64,000 nt of DNA from Halovivax cerinus (GTDB taxonomy: Archaea; Halobacteriota; Halobacteria; Halobacteriales; Natrialbaceae). Below the pieces are notes generated by a model that was given only the letters and a program-made list of their open reading frames with translations, was not told the origin of the DNA and searched no databases. The DNA lies in contig NZ_CP101824.1 of the NCBI RefSeq assembly GCF_024498195.1, positions 2,294,001-2,358,000 of the forward strand, given 5' to 3'. The position numbers and the translations under genes are program-made. Each line of letters begins with the position of its first letter. Positions within the stretch are counted from its first letter, which is position 1. This document shows, in pieces, positions 52,836 through 62,124 of this stretch.

Positions 52836-53633
52836 TTAGAACGGAAAGAGCGAGTCGGCCGCCGGGTCGCGTTCGAGCAGTTCGATCTCGTGGCCGTCTT
52901 GATCGCGCGTGAAGGCGTACAGGTGGTCGCAGTCGGCAGGCTCGCGGTAGTCGTCGGCCTCCCGCGTCTGCAGCTGGTCCCAGTCGTCGTGGAGGTCGTC
53001 GACGCGGACGCAGAGGTGGCCCCAGCCGTCGCCCTGGGTGTACGAGCGCCCGTCGTAGTTGTAGGTGAGTTCGACGGCCATGGCCTCGTCGGCGGCGTCG
53101 CGGGGTTCGACGAAGTAGTTCGCGAAGGAGTCGGACTCCCAGCGGCCGACCTCGTCGTACTCGAACTTGCGGGTCCAGAAGCCGAGTGCCGAGTCGGCGT
53201 CCTCGACACGGATCATGGTGTGGTCGATCGACCACAGCGCGCCGTCGTCGGGGGATCGCTGGACGATCTCGATCTCGTGACCGTCGGGGTCCTTGACGAA
53301 GGCGTAGTGACCGCCGCACGATTCGGGATCGCGGTAGTCGTCGACGCCCTCGTCCATCAGCTGGTCGTAGTGATCCTCTAGTTCGCCCTCAGGGACGCGA
53401 ACCGCGATGTGGCCCCACGCGTCGCCGATTTCGACCTCGTCGGTGCCGTGGTTGTGCGTGAGTTCGAGCATCGCGCCGTCGTCGTGCACGTCCTCGGGCC
53501 CGAGGTAGACGAGTGTGAAGTCGTCACCCTCGTGGCGGTCTTTCTCCTCGTAGTCGAGGTGTGTTCGGTACCACTCGAGTGATTCTTCGAGATCCGAGAC
53601 GCGGATCATGGCGTGGTCGACGATGCCGTCCAT
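52836..53633 (-). CDS. Double-domain VOC (glyoxalase-fold) protein
   Basis: A 265-residue protein with two VOC modules. Module 1 (residues 4-125) begins DHAMIRVSDLEESLEWYRTHLDY; module 2 (137-262) begins DHTMIRVEDADSALGFWTRKF. Each has the metal-binding set seen in glyoxalase-type enzymes (DH at the start, MLELTHN/AVELTYN, GHIAVRV/GHLCVRV, and HEIEI/HEIEL). It resembles lactoylglutathione lyase-like proteins, but no substrate can be assigned. It is convergent with the lipoprotein gene. Confidence 0.9.
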   Translation of the reverse strand: MDGIVDHAMIRVSDLEESLEWYRTHLDYEEKDRHEGDDFTLVYLGPEDVHDDGAMLELTHNHGTDEVEIGDAWGHIAVRVPEGELEDHYDQLMDEGVDDYRDPESCGGHYAFVKDPDGHEIEIVQRSPDDGALWSIDHTMIRVEDADSALGFWTRKFEYDEVGRWESDSFANYFVEPRDAADEAMAVELTYNYDGRSYTQGDGWGHLCVRVDDLHDDWDQLQTREADDYREPADCDHLYAFTRDQDGHEIELLERDPAADSLFPF

Positions 53634-53743
53634 ACGCCCGAATACGTGGGCGGGGTGAAAAAGCGTGCCGAAGGCGGAAGGGACGCAATCGCGGTGCAGA
53701 CGGCCGAGCCCGGGCCCGTCAGGCGGGGACTCGGCCGGCGGAT

Positions 53744-55537
53744 CTACTCGCTCTCTGCGGGGCCGCCGTCGGACGCCACGTCCCCATCGGATCCGGGACC
53801 GATCGGTCCGTCAGCGTGCTCTCCGTCGTTCGCGGCGACGGGATCGACGCCCTTGCGTCGCGCGTCGAACTCTGAGAGCCCGTACAGGAGCCCGACCAGG
53901 AGGACCGCTCCGATCGCCAGGAGGACGATCGGCGTGATGCGGGTGATCCCCCAGACGGTGATCATCAGCGTGGCTACCCCGCCAACGGTCAGCGCGTAGG
54001 GAATTTGGGTCCGAACGTGGTCGACGAGGTCGGCACCGGTGAACGTCGCCGAGAGGACGGTGGTGTCGGATATCGGCGAGCTGTGGTCGCCGAAGATGGC
54101 CCCCGAGAAGACCATGCCGACGACGGCGGCGCTCATCGTGTGGTCGCCGGTCATCGTCCAGGCGACGGGAATAGCGATGGGGGTGATGATACCCATCGTT
54201 CCCCAGGCGGTACCGGTGGAGAACGCGATGAACGCGGCCGTCACGAGGACGACGGCGGGGAGAAGTGCGATCGGCAGCGAGTCGCCGATGGCGCTCGCGA
54301 CGTACTCCCCGGTACCGAGCTGGCCGACGGTCGTCCCGATCCCCCAGGCGAGGACGAGGATGGTCACGGCCGTCAGCATGATTCCGAACCCGTCGATCGT
54401 CACGTCCGTGGCCTCCCGGAGGTCCATGCTACCCTGGAGGTGGCCAAGCACGAAGCCGGTGGCAACCATGGCGAACGAGCCGTAGATCAACGCCGACGCG
54501 AAACTCGCCTCGATGACCATCGTATACAGCGTGTCGAACGGTGCGTCGAGGACCGTTTCGATCGTTAGATCCGACGGTGTGCCGGTCCAGAGCGCTGTGC
54601 CGAGCGTCACGACGAGTAGGACGGCGATGGGTGCGAAGAAGTTCACCAACCGGGGATCGTCCGTGTGCGGCTCGCCGAGCGTCCCCTGGACGTCCTGCAT
54701 CGGCTGTGCGTCGTCACGGAACACGTCTCCGGTACTCGTCGCTCGTCGCTCCGCGTCGAGCATCTCGCCGTAATCGCGCTTCGTCCAGACGACGAGAAAG
54801 ACCATGACGATCGCCAGGACCGCGTACATGTTGAACGGGATCGACTGGAGGAAGATCTCCATCGCGCTCGGATGTGTTTCGAGCCCGAGACTGTCGTACG
54901 CGTTCTCGATCTGATCCAGCTGGAACGCGATCCAGGACGAAATCGCGAGCGTTGCGACTGGCGCAGCGGTCGAGTCGACGATGTACGAGAGTTTCTCTCG
55001 GGACACACCGAGCTGGTCAGAGACGTCCTTGATGGTCGAACCGACGATGGCCGTGTTGGCGTAGTCGTCGAAGAAGATGACCAGTCCGAGGGCCATCGCG
55101 GCCAGGGACCCCCCTCTGCGGGTCTGTAGTCGCTCCAGCGCCCAGTCTCTGACCGCGTAGGACCCGCCGAGGTTCCAGATCATCGCCACGCCCGATCCGA
55201 GCAGTAACGTGAACACGAGGATTTGCGCCTGGAACGAGTCGGCGACGGCGCCGGTTATCCACTCGAACGCCGTGAAGAGGCCGAACCCGTTCGCCACGAC
55301 GTCGTATCCCCACCCGAGCGGATCACCGAAGAACGCCGTCTGGGGCGTGAGCGTGCGCTCTCTCAGCACCTCGCGGAACCAGCCGTTCGGGTCGCCAAAG
55401 AGCGTTGGCCCGCCGGCGTACAGGATTGCCCCCGACCAGATGCCGAGAAACAGTGCGGGCACGGCTTTCCGCGTCCGGATCGCCAGGCCGATCGCCAGCA
55501 GCGGCGGTACGAGTGTTAACGCGCCATAACCTGCCAT
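53744..55537 (-). CDS. nhaC: NhaC-family Na+/H+ antiporter
   Basis: A 597-residue polytopic membrane protein with about eleven to twelve transmembrane helices. The NhaC motifs LGLVIFFDDYANTAIVGSTIKDVSDQ, SWIAFQLDQIENAY and SGAIFGDHSSPISDTTVLSATF are present. It should exchange sodium and protons (or act as a related carboxylate exchanger). The C-terminus is a soluble tail rich in Asp and Gly. I start at the ATG before AGYGALTLVPP; an upstream ATG adds five residues. Confidence 0.93.
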   Translation of the reverse strand: MAGYGALTLVPPLLAIGLAIRTRKAVPALFLGIWSGAILYAGGPTLFGDPNGWFREVLRERTLTPQTAFFGDPLGWGYDVVANGFGLFTAFEWITGAVADSFQAQILVFTLLLGSGVAMIWNLGGSYAVRDWALERLQTRRGGSLAAMALGLVIFFDDYANTAIVGSTIKDVSDQLGVSREKLSYIVDSTAAPVATLAISSWIAFQLDQIENAYDSLGLETHPSAMEIFLQSIPFNMYAVLAIVMVFLVVWTKRDYGEMLDAERRATSTGDVFRDDAQPMQDVQGTLGEPHTDDPRLVNFFAPIAVLLVVTLGTALWTGTPSDLTIETVLDAPFDTLYTMVIEASFASALIYGSFAMVATGFVLGHLQGSMDLREATDVTIDGFGIMLTAVTILVLAWGIGTTVGQLGTGEYVASAIGDSLPIALLPAVVLVTAAFIAFSTGTAWGTMGIITPIAIPVAWTMTGDHTMSAAVVGMVFSGAIFGDHSSPISDTTVLSATFTGADLVDHVRTQIPYALTVGGVATLMITVWGITRITPIVLLAIGAVLLVGLLYGLSEFDARRKGVDPVAANDGEHADGPIGPGSDGDVASDGGPAESE

Positions 55538-55559
55538 GGTGGGTGTGTACACTCAACCG

Positions 55560-55573
55560 TCATAAAATTATGT
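55560..55573 (-). promoter_or_regulatory. TATA element of the NhaC gene
   Basis: The minus-strand sequence cataattttatga lies about 25-35 bases before the NhaC ATG, the spacing of a leaderless haloarchaeal gene. Confidence 0.55.
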
Positions 55574-55759
55574 CCCATGACAGATAATGTCGGTGACCGA
55601 TCAGTCCGTACGCTTACCTCACCCCGGAGTCACCGCCCGATGACGACCACCTCGGAGTCACCGCCCGTAGACGAACCGTTCGCGGCCGATGCACTCGGAC
55701 GCGACACACTCGAATCAGAGAGGCGTCTCTTCGTCGTTTCGAACGGGGTGTTCGTCGGC

Positions 55760-56872
55760 CTACCGCCGGAGAATCAGCTTCAGGACGTCCTCGTCTTCGA
55801 GGACGTGATCGGTGCCGACCTGCTGTTCGTCGTGGGTGGCGCTCGGTCCGGAGATGCGGGCGAAGCGGAAGCGTTCTTCCATCTCGCCGCCGAGTTTCTC
55901 GATGGCTTCGCCGATGGTCGTCCCCGCCTCGACCACGAGGGGTTCCTCCCAGTCGACGCCGCGGCCGGGTTTGTCCATGTAGACGCGGATGAGCCCCAGC
56001 CGCTCCCAGATGCGGTCTTTGAGGGCGTCGAGGCCTTTCTCGGCTGCTGCGCTGATGAACGTCACTTCCTCCGGGTCCAGGTCGCGTTCGCGGAGGCGGC
56101 CGTCGACGGTCTCCTTGTAGTCGGGATCGATGAGGTCGACCTTGTTCACGCAGGTGATCGAGGGAATGTACTCTCGATTCTCCATGAGGCCGTCGATGAG
56201 CCGATCGATCGTGACGGTCTCCTGGAGATTGAGAACGGCGTTGACGTAGCCCTGGTCGCGCAGGACGTCTTTGATCGTCTCCTCGTCGAGTTCCTGGTCG
56301 GCACTCGAGGTGATCTTGATGCCGTCTTTGATCTTCGGGCGGACGGTCACCCGTGGCGGCTCCTCGTCGACGCGGATGTTGATGTCGTACAGCTCCTCCT
56401 GGAGGCGGTCGTACTGGTCGATCTCGAACACCGAGAGGACGAAGACGATCAGGTCCGCGTTTCGCACGACTGCGAGCACCTGCTTGCCGTCGCCCTTCCC
56501 GGTCGCCGCGCCCTCGATGAGGCCGGGCACGTCGAGCAGCTGGATGTTCGCCCCGCGGTGGTTCAACATCCCCGGATTGACGTCCAGCGTCGTGAACTCG
56601 TACGATCCCGTCTCACTCTCTGCGTTGGTCAGGGAGTTGAGCAGCGAGGACTTGCCGACGCTCGGGAAGCCGACAAGCGCGACGGTCGCGTCGCCGTGTT
56701 TCTCGACGGAGTATCCGCCGCCTCCGCCGGAGCCGGATTGCTGCTTCTCGAGTTTCTCCTTCTTCTCCGCGAGCTTCGACTTCAGCCGACCGATGTGGGC
56801 CTCCGTCGACTTGTTGTAGGGCGTATTGGCGATTTCGTCTTCGATCTCGCGGATCTCCTCCTCGAGCCCCAT
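55760..56872 (-). CDS. DRG-family OBG-type GTPase
   Basis: A 370-residue GTPase of the archaeal/eukaryotic developmentally-regulated GTP-binding (DRG) group. G1 is GFPSVGKSS, G3 DVPGLIEGAA, G4 NKVDLI. Coiled-coil LEEEIREIEDEIANTPYNKSTEAHIGRLKSKLAEKKEKL precedes the G domain and a TGS-like domain (VYMDKPGRGVDWEEPLVVEAGTTIGEAI) closes the protein. It is linked to ribosomes in its family. Start chosen at the ATG before GLEEEIREIE; upstream frame not family-like. Confidence 0.93.
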   Translation of the reverse strand: MGLEEEIREIEDEIANTPYNKSTEAHIGRLKSKLAEKKEKLEKQQSGSGGGGGYSVEKHGDATVALVGFPSVGKSSLLNSLTNAESETGSYEFTTLDVNPGMLNHRGANIQLLDVPGLIEGAATGKGDGKQVLAVVRNADLIVFVLSVFEIDQYDRLQEELYDINIRVDEEPPRVTVRPKIKDGIKITSSADQELDEETIKDVLRDQGYVNAVLNLQETVTIDRLIDGLMENREYIPSITCVNKVDLIDPDYKETVDGRLRERDLDPEEVTFISAAAEKGLDALKDRIWERLGLIRVYMDKPGRGVDWEEPLVVEAGTTIGEAIEKLGGEMEERFRFARISGPSATHDEQQVGTDHVLEDEDVLKLILRR

Positions 56873-57088
56873 GTACCCGAACGGAACCGGTCGTATCGAA
56901 AAACCCTTTCCATGCGCGCCGGCGTCGGTCTCACCGCAGGTCCCCGTCCACATCGTCGTACTACGTGACTGTCACTACTGTACGGGAGTGTACACTACCA
57001 CACATCGAAACTCACGTTCACACACCGGTCCCTTCCACTGGAAACTGCTTTCGGTACGTATAAGCAGTCCGTTCGAAAAGTGCTGCGT

Positions 57089-57292
57089 ATGCCCAGCGCG
57101 TCGATGCTGCGCGACAGCACGCAAATCGTCGTCGGCAGGGCGACCCTCGACGAGCTGGATGTGCAGCTCGACGAACGCTTCACTGTCACCGTCGTCTCGG
57201 AACCGGGCGATCGGTACCGCATCATCGGCAGCCCGGTCGAGATCAAGGACGTGTCCGAATTCCTCTCGACACGAGGCGTCAACCTCCGGTAA
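57089..57292 (+). CDS. Small conserved-looking protein upstream of radB
   Basis: A 67-residue acidic protein (MPSASMLRDSTQIVVGRATLDELDVQLDERFTVTVVSEPGD...). The two-strand repeat pattern VTVVSEP...YRIIGSPVEIKDV is beta-rich. No family is recognised with certainty. It lies 92 bases before the radB start on the same strand and may be co-transcribed with it. Five bases before the ATG an alternative GTG exists. Confidence 0.7.
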   Translation: MPSASMLRDSTQIVVGRATLDELDVQLDERFTVTVVSEPGDRYRIIGSPVEIKDVSEFLSTRGVNLR

Positions 57293-57384
57293 CGACGGGG
57301 CGAGACGCTTCGTCGGGACCGTCGTCTCGCGTGCTCGGACAGTGGTTCCGGGGACTTTTTGCCGGTGTGTTTCGAAGGAAGCGC

Positions 57385-58101
57385 GTGAACGATGCCGCGA
57401 TCTCGACCGGGTGTCCCCCGGTCGACGACCTTCTGGGTGGCGGGTTCGAGCGCGGGACCGTCACGCAACTGTACGGACCACCCGCGGCGGGGAAGACGAA
57501 CCTCGCCCTCTCCGGCGCCGTCGAGGCCGCCGCGGCGGGCGGGATGGCCGTCTACGTGGACACGGAAGGGCTCTCTGTCGAGCGCTTCGAACAACTGCTC
57601 GACGCGCGCGTCGACGGTGACGCGGACGAACTGGCCAACGCGGAGTCGATCGCCTCGCGGATCGTCATCGAGGAGGCGCTCGACTTCGACGAGCAGGCCG
57701 AAGCCGTCCGGGACGTCGAAGAGTTCGCGGATCGTGCCGACCTGATCGTCCTGGACAGTGCGACGGGCTTCTATCGCCTCGAACGCGCCGACGACGCCCA
57801 GGCCGGCGACGCGCTTCGGCAGGTGACGAGCCAGGTGACCCACCTCCTCTCGCTCGCCAGAAAGCACGACGTCGCCGTCGTGGTCACGAACCAGGTCTTC
57901 TCCGACCCCGACTCCGACCGGACGCGTCCCCTCGGCGGCAACACGCTCGAACACTGGACCGGAACGATCATCCGGATCGACCGGTTCCGCGGCGGCAACC
58001 GACGGGCAACCCTGGAGAAACACCGGTCGAAACCGGCAGGCGAGTCCGTCCAGTTCGCGATCACGAACGAGGGTCTCCGAGGGAGCGACCGCCAGCCGTG
58101 A
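57385..58101 (+). CDS. radB: DNA repair and recombination protein RadB
   Basis: A 238-residue RecA-fold protein lacking the N-terminal domain of RadA. Walker A is GPPAAGKTNL, Walker B LIVLDSATG, and VNDAAISTGCPPVDDLLGGGFERGTVTQLYG opens the core. The C-terminal half has VVVTNQVFSDPDSDRTRPLGGN. RadB modulates RadA in recombination. The start is GTG 57385 because the family begins there; an ATG-started 18-residue extension exists. Confidence 0.93.
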   Translation: MNDAAISTGCPPVDDLLGGGFERGTVTQLYGPPAAGKTNLALSGAVEAAAAGGMAVYVDTEGLSVERFEQLLDARVDGDADELANAESIASRIVIEEALDFDEQAEAVRDVEEFADRADLIVLDSATGFYRLERADDAQAGDALRQVTSQVTHLLSLARKHDVAVVVTNQVFSDPDSDRTRPLGGNTLEHWTGTIIRIDRFRGGNRRATLEKHRSKPAGESVQFAITNEGLRGSDRQP

Positions 58102-58124
58102 CTGACGTCACAGACTCTTTCTCG

Positions 58125-58230
58125 CGTACTGGCCGAGATCCTCGTCGATTTCCACTCACGCGTGCCGGCAGATCTCCTCGTCGACTCCCTTCACGTTTGC
58201 CGGCCGAGCCCCTCGTCGCCGACACACGTC
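58125..58230. repeat. Degenerate ~35-bp tandem repeat, three copies
   Basis: Three poorly conserved units, each containing ggcc/gccggc followed by cctcgtcg, lie just downstream of radB. The remainder of the spacer to 58338 shows no gene. Confidence 0.6.
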
Positions 58231-58338
58231 GCGCTCGTCGAAATCGAGCCGTGCCGACCGTCCCGGTCGTCGCCGTCGGGTCCTGATCCAAGCCGACCGA
58301 CCAACCGAGTGGAGGCGGATCGAAACCGGTCGGCCCCG

Positions 58339-59496
58339 CTATATCTCGTTTAACTTCCGGAGGAGCTGGCCGCGATACTCCTCGTCGCTGGTGATCCCCT
58401 TCAGTTCGAGGACGTTGCGCTCGAGTTTGTCGAGCGCGACGCGGAACGCGTTCTCGGCCCCGTAGCCTTCGCCGGAGCCGGCGACCTGCCCTTTGTTCGT
58501 CCGCAGCCGGATCTGACACCGGATCAGCGGCTGCCCGCGGAGTTTCTCCTTGTGTTCGTGAAAGCGGACGTGGGCGTGCTGGACCTGCATCTTCGCGTAC
58601 TTGTCGACGACGGTCGTGATGCTCTCGACGACGTCGGCGCGACTCATCGCTCCGAGTTGTGAGATGTTCGTGATCTGTACGTCCATCTGTTCTTCCTCGG
58701 TGTAGGTGAGCGCGCGGAGGACGTCCGTCTTGGTGACCACGCCGAGGATCTCGCGGTCGTCACCGTCCGGCGTCACCGCGAGACCAGCGTAGTCGAACTC
58801 GAGCATCGTCTCGACGGCCTCGCGAACGGTCGCCTCCGCCGTCGTGGTCTCGACGGGGCTGTTCATGATGTCGTAGACCGGGACGTCGAGCATGCGCTCG
58901 TTGTCGCCGACGCGGTCGCCCTGGGTCATCCGGTCGTTCTCCCGGATGACGAAATCGGCGATGTCGTGGGTGGTGACCATGCCCGTCAGGTACCCGTTCT
59001 CGTTTCGGACCGGCAACCGGGAGATGCCGTGTTCGCGCAGGTGGTTGATCGCCTTTCCGATCCCGTCGTCCTCCTCGACGGTGATGGGATCGACGGTGTA
59101 GACGTCGGCGACGGTGATGGCCGTGAGGTTGTCGATGACGGCCTCCAGGACGGCGTCGTCGGTGACGATCCCCCAGAGCTCGCCGTCTTCGAAGACGGGG
59201 GCGATCTTCGCGTTGCCCTCGATGAGGATGCGCGCGGTTTCGCGCACGTCCTCGTCGCGCTCGACCGTCGGGGCCGGCGCCGATCGACTCGGTTTGAGTA
59301 GCGCAGCGACCTTCGCGTCGTCCTCGACGTGACTCTGGAGTACCTGGCGCTCGCTGATGACGCCCTCGTACTCGCCGTCGTCGGTGACGATCAGTCCCTT
59401 GGGGTTGCCGTTTTCGAACTCGGCTCGAACCTTCCCCATTCGCGTCCCGACGTCTATCTCGAGGTGGTCACGGGTCGCAATGTCAGCAATATTCAT
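58339..59496 (-). CDS. Four-CBS protein with ribosome-hibernation-like C-terminus
   Basis: A 385-residue protein. Four CBS repeats occupy residues about 1-290; clear ones are DIATRDHLEIDVGTRMGKVRAEFE, KPSRSAPAPTVERDEDVRETA, VDPITVEEDDGIGKAINHLREHG and MNSPVETTTAEATVREAVETM. The final 95 residues (VQITNISQLGAMSRADVVESITTVVDKYAKM, then YGAENAFRVALDKLERNVLELKG) resemble the HPF/RaiA (YfiA) ribosome-binding fold. CBS modules sense adenine nucleotides. The combination suggests nucleotide-controlled binding to ribosomes; this is inference. It starts with MNIADIATRD; a longer frame adds 13 residues. Confidence 0.88.
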   Translation of the reverse strand: MNIADIATRDHLEIDVGTRMGKVRAEFENGNPKGLIVTDDGEYEGVISERQVLQSHVEDDAKVAALLKPSRSAPAPTVERDEDVRETARILIEGNAKIAPVFEDGELWGIVTDDAVLEAVIDNLTAITVADVYTVDPITVEEDDGIGKAINHLREHGISRLPVRNENGYLTGMVTTHDIADFVIRENDRMTQGDRVGDNERMLDVPVYDIMNSPVETTTAEATVREAVETMLEFDYAGLAVTPDGDDREILGVVTKTDVLRALTYTEEEQMDVQITNISQLGAMSRADVVESITTVVDKYAKMQVQHAHVRFHEHKEKLRGQPLIRCQIRLRTNKGQVAGSGEGYGAENAFRVALDKLERNVLELKGITSDEEYRGQLLRKLNEI

Positions 59497-59765
59497 CGCT
59501 CTGGTCGCACGTTCTGTCCCGACCGTAATCAACATATTGCCCGTGTTGTGTGTTAGCTATGATCGTATTGCACGTCGGTACGTCGACGCTATCGCCGCCG
59601 AAGGCGGTCCCGATCGGCTGATTCCTGGCAGTGCCGTTCGGTTGCGCGTCCGCTACTCGACTCATCGTCGACTCGACAAATCCCGTCTCGGTGCCGTCCG
59701 TGTCCGACAGACGGATCCGCCGTCGCCGGGCCCGACTTTTTCGGCCGCGAACGTGTACGAGACGT
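59497..59765. other. Spacer between CBS gene and cyclase gene
   Basis: This 269-base spacer separates divergent genes. It holds a candidate TATA (gtgttagctatgatcg region near 59550) but I see no gene. Confidence 0.4.
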
Positions 59766-60140
59766 ATGCGTTGTGCTCGATCCCAGCCCGGTACGCGCGA
59801 CCGGACTCACGCGCTCTCGTCGGTCGCCGACCGGGTCCCTGGAATAGACGCGTTCGGCCGATACACCTACCTCGTCACCGAAATCTTCTGGGGGATCGTC
59901 GCGTTCTCGTTACTCAGGCGTGCCGACGCGCTTCGAGCCGCGGCCCGGACGATCGTCGTGCTCTACCCGATCGCGTACGTGTGGGATCGGTACACGCTGG
60001 CGGTCGGCGTCTTCAGCATCGACTTGCGAACGGGCGTGGACGTCCTCGGCATCCCCGTCGAGGAGCACGTCTTCATGATCGTCGTTCCGGGACTCGTCGT
60101 CGGGATTCACGATACGATCCACGGACGAGTTCGCCCTTGA
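59766..60140 (+). CDS. Half-size lycopene cyclase domain protein
   Basis: A 124-residue protein with about three transmembrane helices. The core FGRYTYLVTEIFWGIVAFSLL ... LGIPVEEHVFMIVVPGLVVG carries the PxEE motif of the CrtYc/CrtYd lycopene beta-cyclase fold. Bacterial cyclases of this type need two such halves; haloarchaeal CrtY usually fuses them. Only one is present here. The N-terminal 25 residues are basic. The start at ATG 59766 is likely but not certain. It may be a carotenoid-related protein, not necessarily an active cyclase. Confidence 0.75.
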   Translation: MRCARSQPGTRDRTHALSSVADRVPGIDAFGRYTYLVTEIFWGIVAFSLLRRADALRAAARTIVVLYPIAYVWDRYTLAVGVFSIDLRTGVDVLGIPVEEHVFMIVVPGLVVGIHDTIHGRVRP

Positions 60141-60371
60141 GCTCGTCGTCGACTCGGTACGCGCGTGCGCGGATTCGGATGCGTGATTGGCCGACGCGAA
60201 CGATCGACCGACGAGCGACGCGACGACTCCGACGGAGGTGTCTAGTCGCGTCATACGAGTCCATCGCGTCTGCTCCACTCGTACTATCGATTTCGTACGC
60301 GACACGTACGCGCTGTAGGGTCGGGAGAAAACCCACAGGTCAATATGGCCGGCGGTGCAAGGACCGTAGCG
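60141..60371. other. Spacer before CAP gene
   Basis: The spacer has an open frame on the minus strand with an arginine-rich composition and no credible start. A GTG/ATG pair (60345 and 60372) start the CAP gene. Nothing else seen. Confidence 0.4.
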
Positions 60372-61121
60372 ATGAACACGCGGTCGCCCCCGGCTGGCGA
60401 ATCCGACGACGGAGCGGGCGACGAGACGGCCACCGGCGGGCCGCGAACGGAGCGTGGACTCGTCGGCGTCGTTCGGTACTTCGTCGCCGTGTGCATCCTC
60501 GCTACGCTCGTTCTCGCGACCGTCACCGTCGTTCCACAGGTGTTCGACGAGGTCGTCTATCAGGCGAGTTCGATCGAGACCGACACCCCGCCCGCGGCGG
60601 GGGCTCACAACCCCTCGTTGCAACACCCGGACAATCCGGGCAATTCGTCCTACGAAGGTGTAGCGACGGTTCGGAGCGAGCACGTCGAAGATTACGTCCA
60701 CTTCACGGTGAACGACATCCGCGCCGAACGCGGGCTCGACCCGCTCGTCTGGGACGGGACGATCGCGTCCGTCGCGCGAGCCCACAGCGAAGACATGGCC
60801 GATCGCGCGTACTTCGCACACACTAATCCCGACGGGCAGAGTCCGATGGATCGATACGAGACGACCGCGAACTACTGTCACATCTACGGTGAGAACATCG
60901 CGCAAAACTGGGCTGACAGGCGCGTTCAGGGATCGGACGGCGAAACGAGGCAGTACCGGACCGCCGAAGAACTGGCCGAGGGGCTCGTTGACCAGTGGAT
61001 GCACTCCGAACCCCATCGGGAGGCGATACTCACCGAGGACTGGGACCGCGGCGGCGTCGGCGTCTACATCACCGAGGAGGGGAAGGTCTTTGCCACGCAC
61101 AATTTCTGTACCGAACGCTAA
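60372..61121 (+). CDS. CAP-domain secreted protein
   Basis: A 249-residue protein from ATG 60372 (MNTRSPPAGESDDG). One transmembrane helix or uncleaved signal lies at about residues 33-55 (YFVAVCILATLVLATVTVV). The CAP/SCP domain (about 95-249) has VNDIRAERGLDPLVWDGTIASVARAHSEDMADRAYFAH, YGENIAQNW and VYITEEGKVFATHNFCTER. It is displayed outside the cell with an unknown role. An ATG nine residues upstream (60345) is an alternative start. Confidence 0.9.
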   Translation: MNTRSPPAGESDDGAGDETATGGPRTERGLVGVVRYFVAVCILATLVLATVTVVPQVFDEVVYQASSIETDTPPAAGAHNPSLQHPDNPGNSSYEGVATVRSEHVEDYVHFTVNDIRAERGLDPLVWDGTIASVARAHSEDMADRAYFAHTNPDGQSPMDRYETTANYCHIYGENIAQNWADRRVQGSDGETRQYRTAEELAEGLVDQWMHSEPHREAILTEDWDRGGVGVYITEEGKVFATHNFCTER

Positions 61122-61253
61122 GCGGGTTCCGTCGCCGATTCGGTGGCGTCGCGTCGACCGGGCGACGCCTGGCCGCCGCGCCTGCACGACATCGGACGAC
61201 GGAACCGACGTTTCGGTCCGTCCGGCGATCGAACCGACCGGAGCGGGACGACC

Positions 61254-62099
61254 GTGAACGGGCGCACTCTCAGACGCACTGCGATCGACGTCTACCGGAT
61301 CGCGTCCGAACACGAGGTCACGATACTCGCGGCGGCGTTCGCGTACTACGCGTTCGTCTCGATCGTTCCGACGGTGGTCCTCGCGCTAGTGGTGGGCTCG
61401 CTCGTCGGTGGCGAACAAACCGCCGCCGAGATCGTCGCCGTCGCGGGCGACGCCATGCCCGACGTCGGCGCCGTCCTGCTAACCGAGGTTCTGACGGCCG
61501 AATCCGGTCGAACGCAGGCGACGGTTATCGCCCTCGTCGTCGCCGCCTGGGGGGCCCTGAAGGTCTTTCGCGGACTCTCAATCTCGTTCGACCGGATCTA
61601 CGGAACCGCCGTGGAGAAATCCTTCGTCGATCACCTCGTCGACGCCCTCGTCGCGCTGGTCGCCGTCGCCGGCGGACTCGCCGCGATGATCGGTCTCGGC
61701 TTCTTCCTCGGTATCGCCGCCGCGTACGTCCCGTTCGGGTACGTCCTCGGGTGGACCGGACTGGTCGCGAGTCTCGTACTCGTCTTCCTGCCGGTCTACT
61801 ACGTGCTGCCACCGATCGACGTCTCGCTTCGCGAGGTCGTCCCCGGCGCCCTCTTCGCCGCCGTCGGCTGGAGCGTCCTCCAGATCGCCTTCCAGTTTTA
61901 CGCTGCAAGAGCCGGCCAGTACGACGCCTACGGCGCCGTCGGTGGTATCCTCCTGCTCGTCACCTGGCTCTACCTGGCGGGGATCGTCATCCTGTTCGGC
62001 GCCGTCCTCAACGTGGTCCTGGCGGAGCGGGTCACCGAGGATGGAACCGACGAACTGGTCGCACGCACCGGCGATGGCTCTACCGATACGGACCGTTAA
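61254..62099 (+). CDS. YihY/BrkB-family membrane protein
   Basis: A 281-residue protein of the YihY family (formerly labelled RNase BN). Six transmembrane helices include EVTILAAAFAYYAFVSIVPTVVLAL, ATVIALVVAAWGALKVFRGLSISFDRIYG and the later GGILLLVTWLYLAGIVILFGAVLN. Family role is unclear, possibly envelope related. The start is GTG 61254 (VNGRTLRRTAIDVYRIA); upstream frame sequence is not family-like. Confidence 0.88.
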   Translation: MNGRTLRRTAIDVYRIASEHEVTILAAAFAYYAFVSIVPTVVLALVVGSLVGGEQTAAEIVAVAGDAMPDVGAVLLTEVLTAESGRTQATVIALVVAAWGALKVFRGLSISFDRIYGTAVEKSFVDHLVDALVALVAVAGGLAAMIGLGFFLGIAAAYVPFGYVLGWTGLVASLVLVFLPVYYVLPPIDVSLREVVPGALFAAVGWSVLQIAFQFYAARAGQYDAYGAVGGILLLVTWLYLAGIVILFGAVLNVVLAERVTEDGTDELVARTGDGSTDTDR

Positions 62100-62124
62100 G
62101 CGGGTGGCAGTCGAACCGGCGTCT

